A stretch of 64,000 nt of DNA from the NCBI GenBank assembly GCA_016709155.1, contig JADJEI010000006.1, positions 356,934-420,933 on the forward strand, in the 5' to 3' direction. The DNA is from Ignavibacteriales bacterium. GTDB taxonomy: Bacteria; Bacteroidota; Ignavibacteria; Ignavibacteriales; Ignavibacteriaceae. Shown here one piece after another: positions 49,514 to 59,895 of this stretch. Under the pieces are notes generated by a model that saw only the letters and a list, made by a program, of their open reading frames with translations, did not search any database and was not told where the DNA came from. Position numbers and translations under genes: made by a program. Within the stretch, counting starts at the first letter, position 1. Each line of letters starts with the position of its first letter.

Positions 49514-51910
49514 TTATCTCCATTGAATAATTTTTATCGAATCGCCATCCGACTGAAGAATTGATGCACCAGAAAGATCAGTCCGCAATATTTTTGAAGC
49601 TGAATTTTGCAGCCGGTTCAAAACTTTACCGGATGGATGCCCAAATTTATTTTTAAAACCTGCACTTACCAAAGATAATTTTGGTTTGACACTATTTAAA
49701 AATTTTAACGAGCTGCTCGTTATACTTCCGTGATGTCCTACTTTCAATACATTTGAATCTAGAAACTCTGAATATTTATGCGCAAAGTAATTCTCTCCAT
49801 CAGCCTCAAGATCACCTGTAAATAAAAAACTTGTGTTTCGGTAAACCAATTTGAAAATGCCGCTTTTATCATTTGTAGAAAGTGCAGAATAATTTTTATC
49901 GGTTGGATCATTTAATATGTAAAAACGCGCTCCGCCAATTTCTAAATATTTTTTATGGTAGTAAGAAATTGGTAAATGTTTTTTACGAAGATACTTTTCA
50001 AATCGAACATCTTTCTCGAGTGTTGAATCAAGCTGCGGTTTGAAAATCCTTTTAATTTTATTTTCATCAATTAAAGAAATAAACCCGGCGTAATGATCCG
50101 AATCTATATGAGTTACAAACCCATAATCAATAACATCAATTCCAAGATAATCAAGCAAAGGAATTATTACACGCTCCCCATTATCAAAATATTGATCAGC
50201 ATTGCCCGCATCAATTAAAGCAGTCTTACCATCGGGAAATTTAATAAGAAAAGAATCCCCCTGCCCTACATCAATCATTACAATGTTTAATGAGTTTTTT
50301 TGCAGCAGTTCCTTATCATCAATTTGTGAATAGACAAAAATATTTAGAAAAATTATAAGCAGTAAAATGATTTTAGCGATGGGTGAATTAAATTTCTTCC
50401 AAAAATAAATTACAAATAAAATAAATACGGAAATCGTAATCGCATTAAATGCTGAAAAAAGATTAATTCTGGCAAAAGAAAAATCAAGCTCGCCGGCTGA
50501 TTTTATAAATGCAAATAATGAAATGGTCAGATAATCATTTACAAATGCATAAACTGATGCAAGCCACATTGAAACTGGACTAATCGCCAGTGTAAAAATC
50601 GCAATTGCAACTACTACTCCAACAGCAGGAATAACAATCAAATTAGCGATGAAAGCTACCACGGATAATTTTCCAAAATAGTACATCGTCATTGGAAGCG
50701 TACCAAGCTGCGCTCCAAAAGATACCGCAAGAAATAAAAATAAATACCGGATTGATTTAGATTTTAGCTTTAGTGAATTAATATATTTTGTGATTTGAGG
50801 AGTCACTGCTCCAATTCCAAATACTGCACCAAATGATAATTGAAAGGATGGTGAAAAAAGTTCATCAGGTTTGAATAATAAAATTGCAAGTGCAGCAATA
50901 GCGAGCGAATTAAAAATATTGGTGGTGCGATTAGAAATAAATGCAATGATAATTACAGATGACATAACCACAGCCCGAATAACCGAGTCGGGTGAATTAG
51001 TTAGAAACATAAATAGTATAAGTCCAGTCAGCGTAAAAATAGAGCGCAAATAAAGATTGAACCTGCCGAATAAAATTAAAAAAATCATTGCGATATATCC
51101 TACATGTAAACCGGAAACCGCAAGCACGTGCACCACCCCTGTGTTTATGAATTGAGTTTTCGTGTCGTAATCTATTTCACTTCTGTCTGCAAGTAAAAGT
51201 CCTTTGATAAAACCTGCTGTCAGCGGTAAATGAATTGATTTAATTTTCGAATCAAGCACTCGTCTTATTTGATGAATTGTATTGTCAAAATAATTCACGC
51301 CAGGATTTATAATTTTAACATCACTTACTTTGTAAGTCGTTAGTGAACCTGATATTCCTATTGAATGAAGATAGTTATTATAATCAAACTCACCCGGGTT
51401 TCGCTGTGTTTTACCTTCAGAAAAAATACCGATAGCAGAAATAATATTGCCAGGTTTTAATACATCATAAATCGAATCCATTAATAATTTTTCATCGCGG
51501 ATTCTTAAGTACATTTCACAATCAATTTGTTGAAACATCTTATTAAATTTTATTGAATCAACTTTTATCAGCATACTGATTTCATATTCTTTTTGAAGAT
51601 CAATTCTTTTTATTTCACCGATTACAAAAACATTTTTTTCTCGATTTAGAGTATCCGGGAAATCAAATGAATTAACTTTGTTTAATTCGGCAGTCAGACA
51701 TCCGGCAATTATAATTGAAAGAACTACAATCAACGATGCGGCAAAGCTTCTTTCTGTAACAGTTTTTTTTAAAATAAAAATCAATAAAATGAGAATGAGA
51801 GATTCAAATGATACAAGAACGATAGCATCGAGCTCGATAAATCGTTGAATAATTATCCCCGTCATAAACAGTAATACAAATTTTATTACCGGATAATCTT
51901 TCATAAACAA
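49514..51910 (-). CDS. comEC: ComEC/Rec2-family DNA uptake channel
   Basis: 798 aa, intact. It has N-terminal membrane helices and an OB-like DUF4131 segment (residues 60-200). The Competence domain holds LPLTAGFIKGLLLADRSEID and GVVHVLAVSGLHVGYIAMIF. Further helices follow, then a metallo-beta-lactamase domain (VMIDVGQGDSFLIKFPDG, VTHIDSDHYAGF with the H-x-D-x-D-H motif, VGHHGSITSSS). It forms the inner-membrane channel for incoming single-stranded DNA in natural transformation. The start overlaps the stop of the upstream metalloenzyme gene by 10 bp. Confidence 0.93.
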   Translation of the reverse strand: MFMKDYPVIKFVLLFMTGIIIQRFIELDAIVLVSFESLILILLIFILKKTVTERSFAASLIVVLSIIIAGCLTAELNKVNSFDFPDTLNREKNVFVIGEIKRIDLQKEYEISMLIKVDSIKFNKMFQQIDCEMYLRIRDEKLLMDSIYDVLKPGNIISAIGIFSEGKTQRNPGEFDYNNYLHSIGISGSLTTYKVSDVKIINPGVNYFDNTIHQIRRVLDSKIKSIHLPLTAGFIKGLLLADRSEIDYDTKTQFINTGVVHVLAVSGLHVGYIAMIFLILFGRFNLYLRSIFTLTGLILFMFLTNSPDSVIRAVVMSSVIIIAFISNRTTNIFNSLAIAALAILLFKPDELFSPSFQLSFGAVFGIGAVTPQITKYINSLKLKSKSIRYLFLFLAVSFGAQLGTLPMTMYYFGKLSVVAFIANLIVIPAVGVVVAIAIFTLAISPVSMWLASVYAFVNDYLTISLFAFIKSAGELDFSFARINLFSAFNAITISVFILFVIYFWKKFNSPIAKIILLLIIFLNIFVYSQIDDKELLQKNSLNIVMIDVGQGDSFLIKFPDGKTALIDAGNADQYFDNGERVIIPLLDYLGIDVIDYGFVTHIDSDHYAGFISLIDENKIKRIFKPQLDSTLEKDVRFEKYLRKKHLPISYYHKKYLEIGGARFYILNDPTDKNYSALSTNDKSGIFKLVYRNTSFLFTGDLEADGENYFAHKYSEFLDSNVLKVGHHGSITSSSLKFLNSVKPKLSLVSAGFKNKFGHPSGKVLNRLQNSASKILRTDLSGASILQSDGDSIKIIQWR

Positions 51911-52803
51911 AAGTCAGATATAGCTTTTTTGAATTGAGTAATATTGGTTATCGCGTTAGCCAATTTACTTGCGTGTTTTCCGCCAGTAATTGTTAATGAG
52001 GGATTCAATGTGTGAGTTTTAATAGAAAGATCTTCGAGGTTTCCGTGATCAGAACAAACTATAAAAGTCAAATCATTTGGAATATTCTTAATCAAATGCA
52101 GGAGGAATAAATCAATGTTGCTAAATATTTGATCGAACTCATTTTTAATTCTACCGTGCCCTATATGATCGGTTAGAAAAAATTCATAAAGTGTAAAATC
52201 ATTTTCGTCTGCGATACTTAGCAATCGTTCGGCAGCGGTTTGTGGACTTATGATTGGCAGGTTGTAACCAAGTTTGCTGTTCCATCTTTCATTTGTAATC
52301 TCTGCCGTAAGTGCGCTGCCTTTCAGTACATCAGTTTCATCATTTAATTTCATCCTCGCTGAAAGATAACTCAATGAAGTAACACTTAATCTTGATTTAC
52401 CTGAATTTATGTAGTCAAAAAAAACTTGAGGATAAGCGTTCGCAAAAAAAGCTTTGCGATTTAGATTTTTATAATGAAGAAAAATATTTTTTTCGTTAAT
52501 GATAGGAATTGTAGTGGAGTACGGATACGGTCCGAAATGTTTGCCGACAAATTGCGGTGCGTTTATTCCACAGAAGATTGATGTTTGTCCCGTACCGCTT
52601 TGCGGCAGCCCGTCAACGCCAAGCCTTGCATCAGTGGGGAAAAGATAGAAACCATTTGACGTCAATGAAGAATTTTCCAGCGAAGGAATTTCACCAAATA
52701 TTTTTAGGAATGATTTGAAGCCGTATTTGAAGAAGGGATTAAACTCATAATCTTTTTTGCCGATACCGACACCATCTATAAAAATCATTAGCACCGGATT
52801 CAA
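51901..52803 (-). CDS. Alkaline-phosphatase-superfamily metalloenzyme
   Basis: 300 aa. Metal-site motifs in superfamily order are IFIDGVGIGKKD (Asp near residue 9), the nucleophile region SGTGQTSIFCG, LTDHIGHGR, and VCSDHGNLED, then KTHT. This pattern matches the PF01676 metalloenzyme group (phosphopentomutase, phosphoglycerate mutase, related phosphatases) but the protein is shorter than those enzymes and lacks a clear mutase insert. No signal peptide. Substrate unknown. It sits between dtd and comEC in the operon. Confidence 0.78.
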   Translation of the reverse strand: MNPVLMIFIDGVGIGKKDYEFNPFFKYGFKSFLKIFGEIPSLENSSLTSNGFYLFPTDARLGVDGLPQSGTGQTSIFCGINAPQFVGKHFGPYPYSTTIPIINEKNIFLHYKNLNRKAFFANAYPQVFFDYINSGKSRLSVTSLSYLSARMKLNDETDVLKGSALTAEITNERWNSKLGYNLPIISPQTAAERLLSIADENDFTLYEFFLTDHIGHGRIKNEFDQIFSNIDLFLLHLIKNIPNDLTFIVCSDHGNLEDLSIKTHTLNPSLTITGGKHASKLANAITNITQFKKAISDFCL

Positions 52804-52826
52804 CTTTTCAGACTCCGATAGTTATT

Positions 52827-53282
52827 TTATTTTTCTTTCGATTCTACAAGAAGAGTAACAGGTCCATCATTGAATATTTTTACCTGCATCATCGCTCCAA
52901 AAATACCTGCTTTAACTTTTCTTTCACCCAAATTATCTTTCATTCTTTCAATGAATTTTTCATAAACGGGAATCGCCTCATCCGGCTTGGCAGCATCAGT
53001 AAAACCAGGTCTGTTACCTTTTGAAGTATCTCCATACAAAGTAAATTGAGATATAATCAGAACATCACCATTAATGTCTTTAACTGAAGTATTCATCTTT
53101 TGCTCACTGTCCTCAAATATCCGAAGGTTGGTGCATTTATCTGCAACGTAAATTGAATCCTCAATCGTGTCTCCGGTTTTTATTCCAAGCAGAATTACTA
53201 ATCCTCTCTTTATATCAGCCGAATAATTATTAGCCGATATATAAACTCCCCCTTCGGAAACTCTTTGAACTATTGCTCTCAT
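52827..53282 (-). CDS. dtd: D-aminoacyl-tRNA deacylase
   Basis: 151 aa, the usual length. It has MRAIVQRVSEGGVYI at the start, the catalytic SQFTLYGDTSKGNRPGF, and the cross-subunit motif NDGPVTLLVESK near the C-terminus (Gly-Pro cis pair). It removes D-amino acids (and glycine from tRNA-Ala) from charged tRNAs. Its ATG overlaps the prmC stop (ATGA) once the prmC frameshift is repaired, a good sign that the repair is right. Confidence 0.95.
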   Translation of the reverse strand: MRAIVQRVSEGGVYISANNYSADIKRGLVILLGIKTGDTIEDSIYVADKCTNLRIFEDSEQKMNTSVKDINGDVLIISQFTLYGDTSKGNRPGFTDAAKPDEAIPVYEKFIERMKDNLGERKVKAGIFGAMMQVKIFNDGPVTLLVESKEK

Positions 53283-54129
53283 TTTTTCTCTCCTGAAATT
53301 ACTCTTTCAATCTCTTGAAAATCTCTTTTTATTCGGATGTTTACGAATCCATTTTCCTCAAGAATCTTTTTACAGAATCAGATTGATCTTTTCCTATTTC
53401 AAAATAAAGCTTTCCGTTATTTTTCAAAAGTCTTATTGCTTTTTCTGAAATGATTCTAAAGAATGAAAGCCCATCTGCATTGTCGGTCAATGCGATTGAC
53501 GGTTCAAAGACCCGTAACTCAGTTTGAAGTTTTGGGAATTCATCCTTTGAAATATATGGCGGATTTGAAACGATAATATCAAATGATCGCTCAGATAAAG
53601 AAAGGTCATTACGCACATCTAATTGTAAAAATTTTATCCGATCTGCCACACAATTTTTAATTGCATTCTTCTTAGCGTTCTCTAATGCAGCTTCACTAAT
53701 ATCTATCGCAAATAATTCAGGTTGATCCATGCTCTTTGCCAATGTAATTGCAATTATTCCACTACCCGTTCCAATATCCAGAATTTTTAGATTAGTATTT
53801 TTATTCTCTTCAATAATTGCTTCAACTAATAATTCTGTTTCAGGACGTGGAATTAAAACTGAAGAATCAACATTAAATTCTAATCCATAAAATTCTACAT
53901 TCCCGATAATATATTGAAGCGGAACAAAGCTGCCGCGTTTTTTTAGTAACTCTCTGTAAAGCACAACTTCGTCTTCCTTCAACGGACGATCAAATAAAAG
54001 GTAGAGGTCAAGTCGTTTGCAATTTAAAAGGTGCGCAAGCAATAGTTCGGCATTAAGGCGGGGAGATTCAATTCCTTTTTTTTGTAAATAATCAGCGGAA
54101 AGCTTTACGGCTTCAAGTACTGTTAGCAT
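53279..54129 (-). CDS. prmC: Release factor glutamine N5-methyltransferase (PrmC/HemK), one frameshift
   Basis: About 283 aa when repaired. The N-terminal helical domain holds ESPRLNAELLLAHLL. The SAM-binding fold has ILDIGTGSGIIAITLA and the catalytic NPPY in IIVSNPPYISKDEF. It methylates the GGQ glutamine of release factors. A missing A in the run near 53372 makes the frame end early at 53341; adding it gives SVKKILEENGFVNIRIKRDF and a stop at 53279-53281 that overlaps the dtd start. Confidence 0.92.
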
Positions 54130-54149
54130 TTACTTCGTCGTTTAATTTT

Positions 54150-54884
54150 TTATTCTGCAAAAACATTGTAAAGAAGATATCCAAAATTTAGTTGAAGCAG
54201 TCCAAACGATATGCCTGAAATAAGGTCATATTTTTTAGTTAGATCAAGTGATGCTTGATTGCCCGTAAATTTATAATCATCATAATTATCATCGGCTAAA
54301 AGCTTGTAGTAAGCAGTCACACCGCCAAGAACGGCAACTGCGCCAAGAATAATTTTAAACTGAAGCGTTTCAAGAAAACTTTCTTTTTTTGTGCTGCCAA
54401 TAAATTTCAAATTGAAAATATTATTTTCCGTTAATTGATTGGATAGAATAGACAGAGACTCGAATCCATCTTTAGAAATGAGGAAGGGGGAAAGATTCTT
54501 ATTTACAAATAATGGTGTATAACCAAGTAATGAATCGCCGCTGATAATTTTTGCATCCTGTGGTTTAGAATCGAGAAAGACTTCTTCACTGAAGAAATAT
54601 TTAAAATATTTTTCATCACAATCATCAACATAGATAGTGTCAAAAATTGTTTTTGCACCAAGTCTATCACTGTTTTCCATCAATGTGATTTTATAAATCC
54701 CTTTTTTTAGTTGAAGCATGAACTGATTGCTTTGTTCAAACTCAAGTCCATTAAATGATAAAATTACATTTGGAATATCACATTCGATAGTAATCGCTGC
54801 CTGACAACTATCCTGTGCTGAGATTAAAATATTAAGTGCCAGGACAAATAGTACCACAAATTTTATTTTATCTAATAAATTCAT
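54150..54884 (-). CDS. Secreted PEGA-domain-like protein
   Basis: About 244 aa from ATG 54884 (MNLLDKIKF), which gives a normal signal peptide (FVVLFVLALNILISAQ). Residues about 95-150 have the PEGA pattern, LDSKPQDAKIISGDSLLGYTPL. A membrane helix near residue 175 (IILGAVAVLGGVTAYYKLL) and a second near the C-terminus follow. PEGA proteins are surface or envelope proteins of unknown job. It overlaps the PQQ-propeller gene by about 17 bp, so it is likely co-made with the envelope proteins upstream. Confidence 0.72.
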   Translation of the reverse strand: MNLLDKIKFVVLFVLALNILISAQDSCQAAITIECDIPNVILSFNGLEFEQSNQFMLQLKKGIYKITLMENSDRLGAKTIFDTIYVDDCDEKYFKYFFSEEVFLDSKPQDAKIISGDSLLGYTPLFVNKNLSPFLISKDGFESLSILSNQLTENNIFNLKFIGSTKKESFLETLQFKIILGAVAVLGGVTAYYKLLADDNYDDYKFTGNQASLDLTKKYDLISGISFGLLQLNFGYLLYNVFAE

Positions 54885-56016
54885 AAGCCTCGAGATTTCC
54901 ATTGTCATAACCAATATAAAGAGTACTGTCTTTTATCACAGGTGTAAGTTTTGCTCTGCCATTAAGTGAATGATTTTCTGTAATCTGGCCTGTAAATTTA
55001 TTCACAAAGTGAATTTGTTTATTCTGATCCGGTACTATTAAAAAATTATCCGTTACCGCAGGAGTGATGTTCAAAATTCCATCAACAATCGAAGTCCAAA
55101 TCAACTTTCCATTAACGGAAATATTCAAATTGAATAATTGACCCTTGAGATTACCAAAATAGATTGATGAATCATCAGCAGCGGGCGTCATTGTAATCCT
55201 GCTGCCACTTTGAAAATTCCACTTTTGCGAGCCGTCAGAATTTAAACAGAATAAATTGCCATTATGATCTCCAACGAAAATATTATTACGGCTGATCATT
55301 ATCCCGGTATCGAACATTGATTCAAATTTTTTTCTAAAAAGAATTTCACCGGTACCGGCATTAATAAAAATAATTTCTCCTTTGTCATTGCCGACTACAA
55401 TATTATTATCCAGCATTGCGGGTGAACATCTGATTGTTGATTTAGTATCAACCTGCCAAAGTTTTTCACCAAGAAAATCATAGCGGTAGATTACCCCTTT
55501 TTCCGTCGTAAAAATTATTCCATTCGACATTAAAAGCATTTCAGTTTTCACTTTACCTTTTATTACAATTTCTTTGTAAAGTTCAGCACGCGAAAAATCA
55601 TAAATAATGATTGAAGTTAAATCCTCATTAAAATGTACATTGGCAAAAATTACCCACGAACGATGAATCAAGGGTGTGGTAAAGATTGATCCTTTATAAG
55701 AAATATGTCCGATCTTTTTACCTGTTGAAGTATTATAGCAATAAACTCTTCCTGAAAGATCATTAACAAAAAGATAATGGTTATGAAACACAACCGATGA
55801 ATTAGCAAAGCTTCCGCTTACTGAATAATCATATTTCCGTTTTATCGAATCCGTAACTGAGATGGGGAAGTAAAATGTCCGCTGATTGGTCTTTCCAAAA
55901 ACAGGATAGGGATCATTATCTTTTAGAAAATTAAGCTTGATACTTGAGCCGATACAGCCCGAAAGAATAAATGTTGTAAGCAACAGTATATAAAATATTT
56001 TTTTCAAAAATCCCAT
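54868..56016 (-). CDS. PQQ-type beta-propeller lipoprotein (BamB-like)
   Basis: 382 aa, intact. The lipoprotein signal ends in TTFILSGCIGSS (Cys about 21). It is followed by about seven propeller blades with the PQQ pattern, for example VYCYNTSTGKKIGHISYKGSIFTTP in part, IIFINAGTGEILFRKKF and LFCLNSDGSQKWNFQSGS. It has the size and plan of BamB, the outer-membrane assembly lipoprotein, and lies next to a beta-barrel protein, but the same fold serves many roles. The start overlaps the stop of the barrel gene by 13 bp. Confidence 0.8.
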   Translation of the reverse strand: MGFLKKIFYILLLTTFILSGCIGSSIKLNFLKDNDPYPVFGKTNQRTFYFPISVTDSIKRKYDYSVSGSFANSSVVFHNHYLFVNDLSGRVYCYNTSTGKKIGHISYKGSIFTTPLIHRSWVIFANVHFNEDLTSIIIYDFSRAELYKEIVIKGKVKTEMLLMSNGIIFTTEKGVIYRYDFLGEKLWQVDTKSTIRCSPAMLDNNIVVGNDKGEIIFINAGTGEILFRKKFESMFDTGIMISRNNIFVGDHNGNLFCLNSDGSQKWNFQSGSRITMTPAADDSSIYFGNLKGQLFNLNISVNGKLIWTSIVDGILNITPAVTDNFLIVPDQNKQIHFVNKFTGQITENHSLNGRAKLTPVIKDSTLYIGYDNGNLEAYEFIR

Positions 56017-58812
56017 CCGAAAAAAAACTGGTAGAATAATCGAGGTTGAAATTTTGTAAAGTTTTGTTCAATACGTTTTCCAATATCATAACGCAAGACA
56101 AGCAAACCAAAAAGATTTATTCTAAAACCAAAGCCGACACTCCCAAGTGTTTCGATATATTTTTGATCCCACGCTCCGCCTGCATCAAAAAATAAAGCAC
56201 CACGAATTCCGCCAAAGCCAATATTCACAAAAGGCAGTCTTAAATTAATTTCATCAATGAGCGGAAAGCGAAGTTCTGCAGACCCCACCCATGCTTTCTC
56301 GCCGCGTATTGACCATAAAGGATAACCGCGTAAATCCCAGCTCCCGCCGATTAGATAGCGGCGCGCTTCTTTGCCTTCGTTGTAATAAAGCGAAGTTCGC
56401 AATGCGATTGTTGAAAGAAATCCCAGACGGAAATAATGCCTGTAATCGGCGATAACACTAAAGTAGTTTACATTACTGAATTTCACATCGCCTGTATAGC
56501 CGAGTAAAATTTTTGTTCTGATTCCGTCAACCGGTCCCGATGGTCCCCAAAGTGAATTATCCATCACGTACGAAAGACTGTTACTTACTAACAAAGCTTT
56601 TCTTTCAATGACGCCTTCAATTACTTCCTTATCCGAATTGGCAACAGTTAAAGTAGCTTCGATTCTTTGAAATTTAGAAAGGGGGTAGCTCATTCCAAAA
56701 TAGCCGCCAAAACTTCTTTCGAAATAAAAAAGATCAGCATCACGCACATCATATCTTCTGCCGCTAAAGTGAAAAATTCCATAACCGTAATTAGTTCTGG
56801 TTGAAAGATTGATCTTCTGCATTACGATATTGAAACTTTTGAGAAATTCACTCTGCGCTTGTGCCGAATTAAAAATCAAGAAATCATATCTATCATCGCC
56901 AAGTAAATCACTTAATGTTAGTATTGCCCCTCCCCGTGTTCCATAGATTGGATCAGTAACAATTTGACTTTGAGCATAATCGAGCGTGTAATCTTTTTCA
57001 TACTTTAATTCCTGCTGACTCGGGGGAGTGTTTATCTGATCCGGTATCCATTTATTTCGGCTGATATTACGCGATGAAACATCAATCCCGATTGTATCAG
57101 TCTCGGAATTTTTTAAATCAATTGAATAAATATTAAATGAAAAATTTTCGAATCCGCCAAAAAGTATTTTAGTTGAATCAACAAGCGAAGGATAAAAAGA
57201 GCTTGACAAAAAAGATGTGACTTTAAATATTTTATTTTCTTGTAAGTTATCCGATAAGTTCATCTTCCAGATATTTTTCACGCCATCATAATCAGAAGTG
57301 AAATAGAGCTGTCTTTTGTCAGCCGAAATAATTGGCGAAGATGAATTGGCATTTAGGTAGGTAACTGGTGAAATTAATTTTGTCGAAAAATCATAAGAAA
57401 ATAAATTGTACTTACCTGCAAATTCTCCTGTTGTTCGATCCGAAGAAAAAATTATTTGACTTGTTGAAGAATACACCGGATCGCGATCATCATAATAATC
57501 GTTTGTTAATCGCAGCAGTTCGTATGTTAACAAATTATAAACGAAGATATCACTGAATCCTTTTCGATCCACAGCTTGAAAAATTAATTGATTAGAATCA
57601 TCAGAAAATTTTGGCGAAGAAAGACTGACTAAAAAATCAAATTGTAATTTTTTATTAATTTCATCTTCGACAATATCATATAAATAAATTGCATCAGTAG
57701 CTCCTGACTTTGAAACAAAAGCAAGTGATTTGTTTTTTGAAATATCTATCGAAGAATAAAAGGGATGGAAGGCTTCATACTCATCTGTTTTTTCGCCTCG
57801 CAAAACCAATTCCGGTGAGAGTGCCTCCCCCTCCTGATCATAAGTGAATCGGTATATTGAAGAGTAGCCATCACGATTAGCAACAAAATAAACATAGTCA
57901 ATAGAATCAATGCTGCATTGCCTGGGAGCAAAATTAAAACCCCAGTCAGTAAGTTTTTTTGCATTTAGTTCAACCGGGAAATTAGATTGAAGCAGCGGGA
58001 AATATTTTTTTTTAAGATAAATCAGCCACCCTTTGTCAATTTCTTCGATAGGTTTTCCAATTGTGTATGCTATAACATCTTCAAAATCCGAATACATCCA
58101 AAAGTTATCAATAAACTGAATGACTTTTTCTTCGCCATACTCATCCTTGATATATTCAAGAAAATTTTGCCCCTCCTTATACATTAAAAATGTTCCGTAT
58201 ATCAGATTCATCCGATCAAGACTAAAGAAATTATTATTTATCACTGCATCGCGCATCACCATTTCAGCTTGTGCATCAACTTTAGTTGATAAAAATTCTG
58301 CCACACCCTCAGTAAACCACAGCGGTGGAAAAGATGAGACATTTTTTTTATGATCTCTTTGGATTCTTAAAATTTTTGTAGTTACAAAAACGTGAACAAG
58401 TTCGTGCCTGATAACATGTTTAAAATCGCTTAATGAACCTGTGTTGGGAATTACCACCCTTCCTTTCAGAAATTCAAAAAAAGCCGCCGACACCATCAGG
58501 TATAAATCCCGGTGTTGTATTGGTCTGTTGAAAATGAAGTGAAGTGTTATAAAATATCAGTGGTATTTTATACGTAACAACATGATTGAGCTTTATTTTT
58601 AATTCTTCGTAAACTTCTTCAGCATAGGCAGCGCCGATAGAAGCGACGACCTGCATATCATCATAATAATAAATATTGAAATGATCAGTCTCAATCACTT
58701 TCCAGTTAAATTTATCCCATTGCACTTTGTTCCTTCCAAAGAAATAAATTTGACCTTCGGAAGTAGAGATTGAAACTATAAAAAATACAAGAATTAGTAA
58801 TTTATACTTCAC
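56004..58812 (-). CDS. Metalloprotease + TolB-like propeller + outer-membrane barrel fusion, one frameshift
   Basis: About 936 aa when repaired. It has a signal peptide (MKYKLLILVFFIVSISTSEGQ). Residues about 40-300 are a gluzincin peptidase domain of the peptidase-MA type: DFKHVIRHELVHVFVT holds HExxH and LWFTEGVAEFLS the third ligand Glu. Residues 330-620 are TolB/PD40-like blades (FVANRDGYSSIYRF, IIFSSDRTTGEFAG, LYFTSDYDGVKNIWKM). Residues about 640-936 are a surface-antigen (Omp85-like) barrel (YLIGGSWDLRGYPLWSIRGEKAWVGSAELRFP in part) ending in a terminal Phe. One extra T near 58490 splits it. It is in an operon with a BamB-like propeller. Confidence 0.85.
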
Positions 58813-58853
58813 ACTTACATACTGTGATGATTAATAAATTTTTTATTTATCAG

Positions 58854-59888
58854 CTAAGCCAATCTTTCTTTAAGAGTATTGATGTTGTTTATCTCTGTTG
58901 GATCAAAAGCTCTTAGCACTGCTGTATAGTAAGTTATCCAATCAGTTAAATAAATCAAATCCATTAATCGCACCTTAAATTGATTCTTATTACTCGAAAG
59001 GTTAATAACCTCAATTCCACTTTTTGCAGCGAGTTCAGAAGTAATTTCAAATCGCTTTTTTATTTGGGGAAGATAGCAATCATCATAAACGGTAATAAGT
59101 TTCGCCTGAAATTTATCATCATCGAAAGATTCCCAGCCGATGATTTCATTGTGATTTAATTCAGGAATAACATTATGGAATGCATGCAGTTTTGAATTTT
59201 CATTCAACTGACATTTAAATCTGTAACCAACCGCGGATGTGACATCAGCAGCGGAATAAATAATAGGAATGTATCCTATAATTTTTTCTGCGTAAGAATG
59301 CGCAAGATTATTTTCAGTTGAAAATATTTCTCCATTTTGTTTCCATAATTCACGAATTTCTTCGACATATTTTGATTGATCAGGAATGAGGTTTAGGGTT
59401 TGAAAAATTTTCAGCAAAGAAAAAAAACTTAATCCAAGTGCATATCTTGGCTGCAATCCGGCTGGAATAACAACAACCGGAATATTATTTTTTTTGGCAG
59501 TTTGACTAATTTTTCCACCGGTAGAAATACAAATGACCTGACATTTTTTTTTAAGTGCATGGTTAAGTGCAGAAATAGTTTCCTCTGTATTGCCTGAATA
59601 AGAAGATACAATTACAAGCGAGTACTCATCGGCATATTCGGGAAGGAAATAATTTCTATTGACTGAATAAGGTATTTTAATTTCACCTGCACAAAAATTT
59701 TGAAGCAGGTCACCGCTCATAGCAGAGCCGCCTAAACCTGTAACAATAATTGAGCTAATGTTTTCTTTTTTAATATTTCCTAAATCATTTGGATTATTCC
59801 ATGCGTAATCAATTTGCTTATAAGTATCAATTAACACTTTGAATTGATTTTGAGGATCATATTTATGAACTAATTCTTCAACAGTCAT
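58854..59888 (-). CDS. Bifunctional phosphoglucose/phosphomannose isomerase
   Basis: 344 aa, intact. Two SIS domains: SIIVTGLGGSAMSGDLLQNF and LVIVSSYSGNTEETISALNHA in the first, with the C-terminal SIS carrying LNENSKLHAFHNVIPELNHNEIIGW, the conserved His-Asn-E-x-N-H block of this archaeal/Bacteroidota-type family. It interconverts glucose 6-phosphate, mannose 6-phosphate and fructose 6-phosphate in the cytoplasm. It follows ptsI by 7 bp in the operon. Confidence 0.9.
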   Translation of the reverse strand: MTVEELVHKYDPQNQFKVLIDTYKQIDYAWNNPNDLGNIKKENISSIIVTGLGGSAMSGDLLQNFCAGEIKIPYSVNRNYFLPEYADEYSLVIVSSYSGNTEETISALNHALKKKCQVICISTGGKISQTAKKNNIPVVVIPAGLQPRYALGLSFFSLLKIFQTLNLIPDQSKYVEEIRELWKQNGEIFSTENNLAHSYAEKIIGYIPIIYSAADVTSAVGYRFKCQLNENSKLHAFHNVIPELNHNEIIGWESFDDDKFQAKLITVYDDCYLPQIKKRFEITSELAAKSGIEVINLSSNKNQFKVRLMDLIYLTDWITYYTAVLRAFDPTEINNINTLKERLA

Positions 59889-59895
59889 TTTACTC

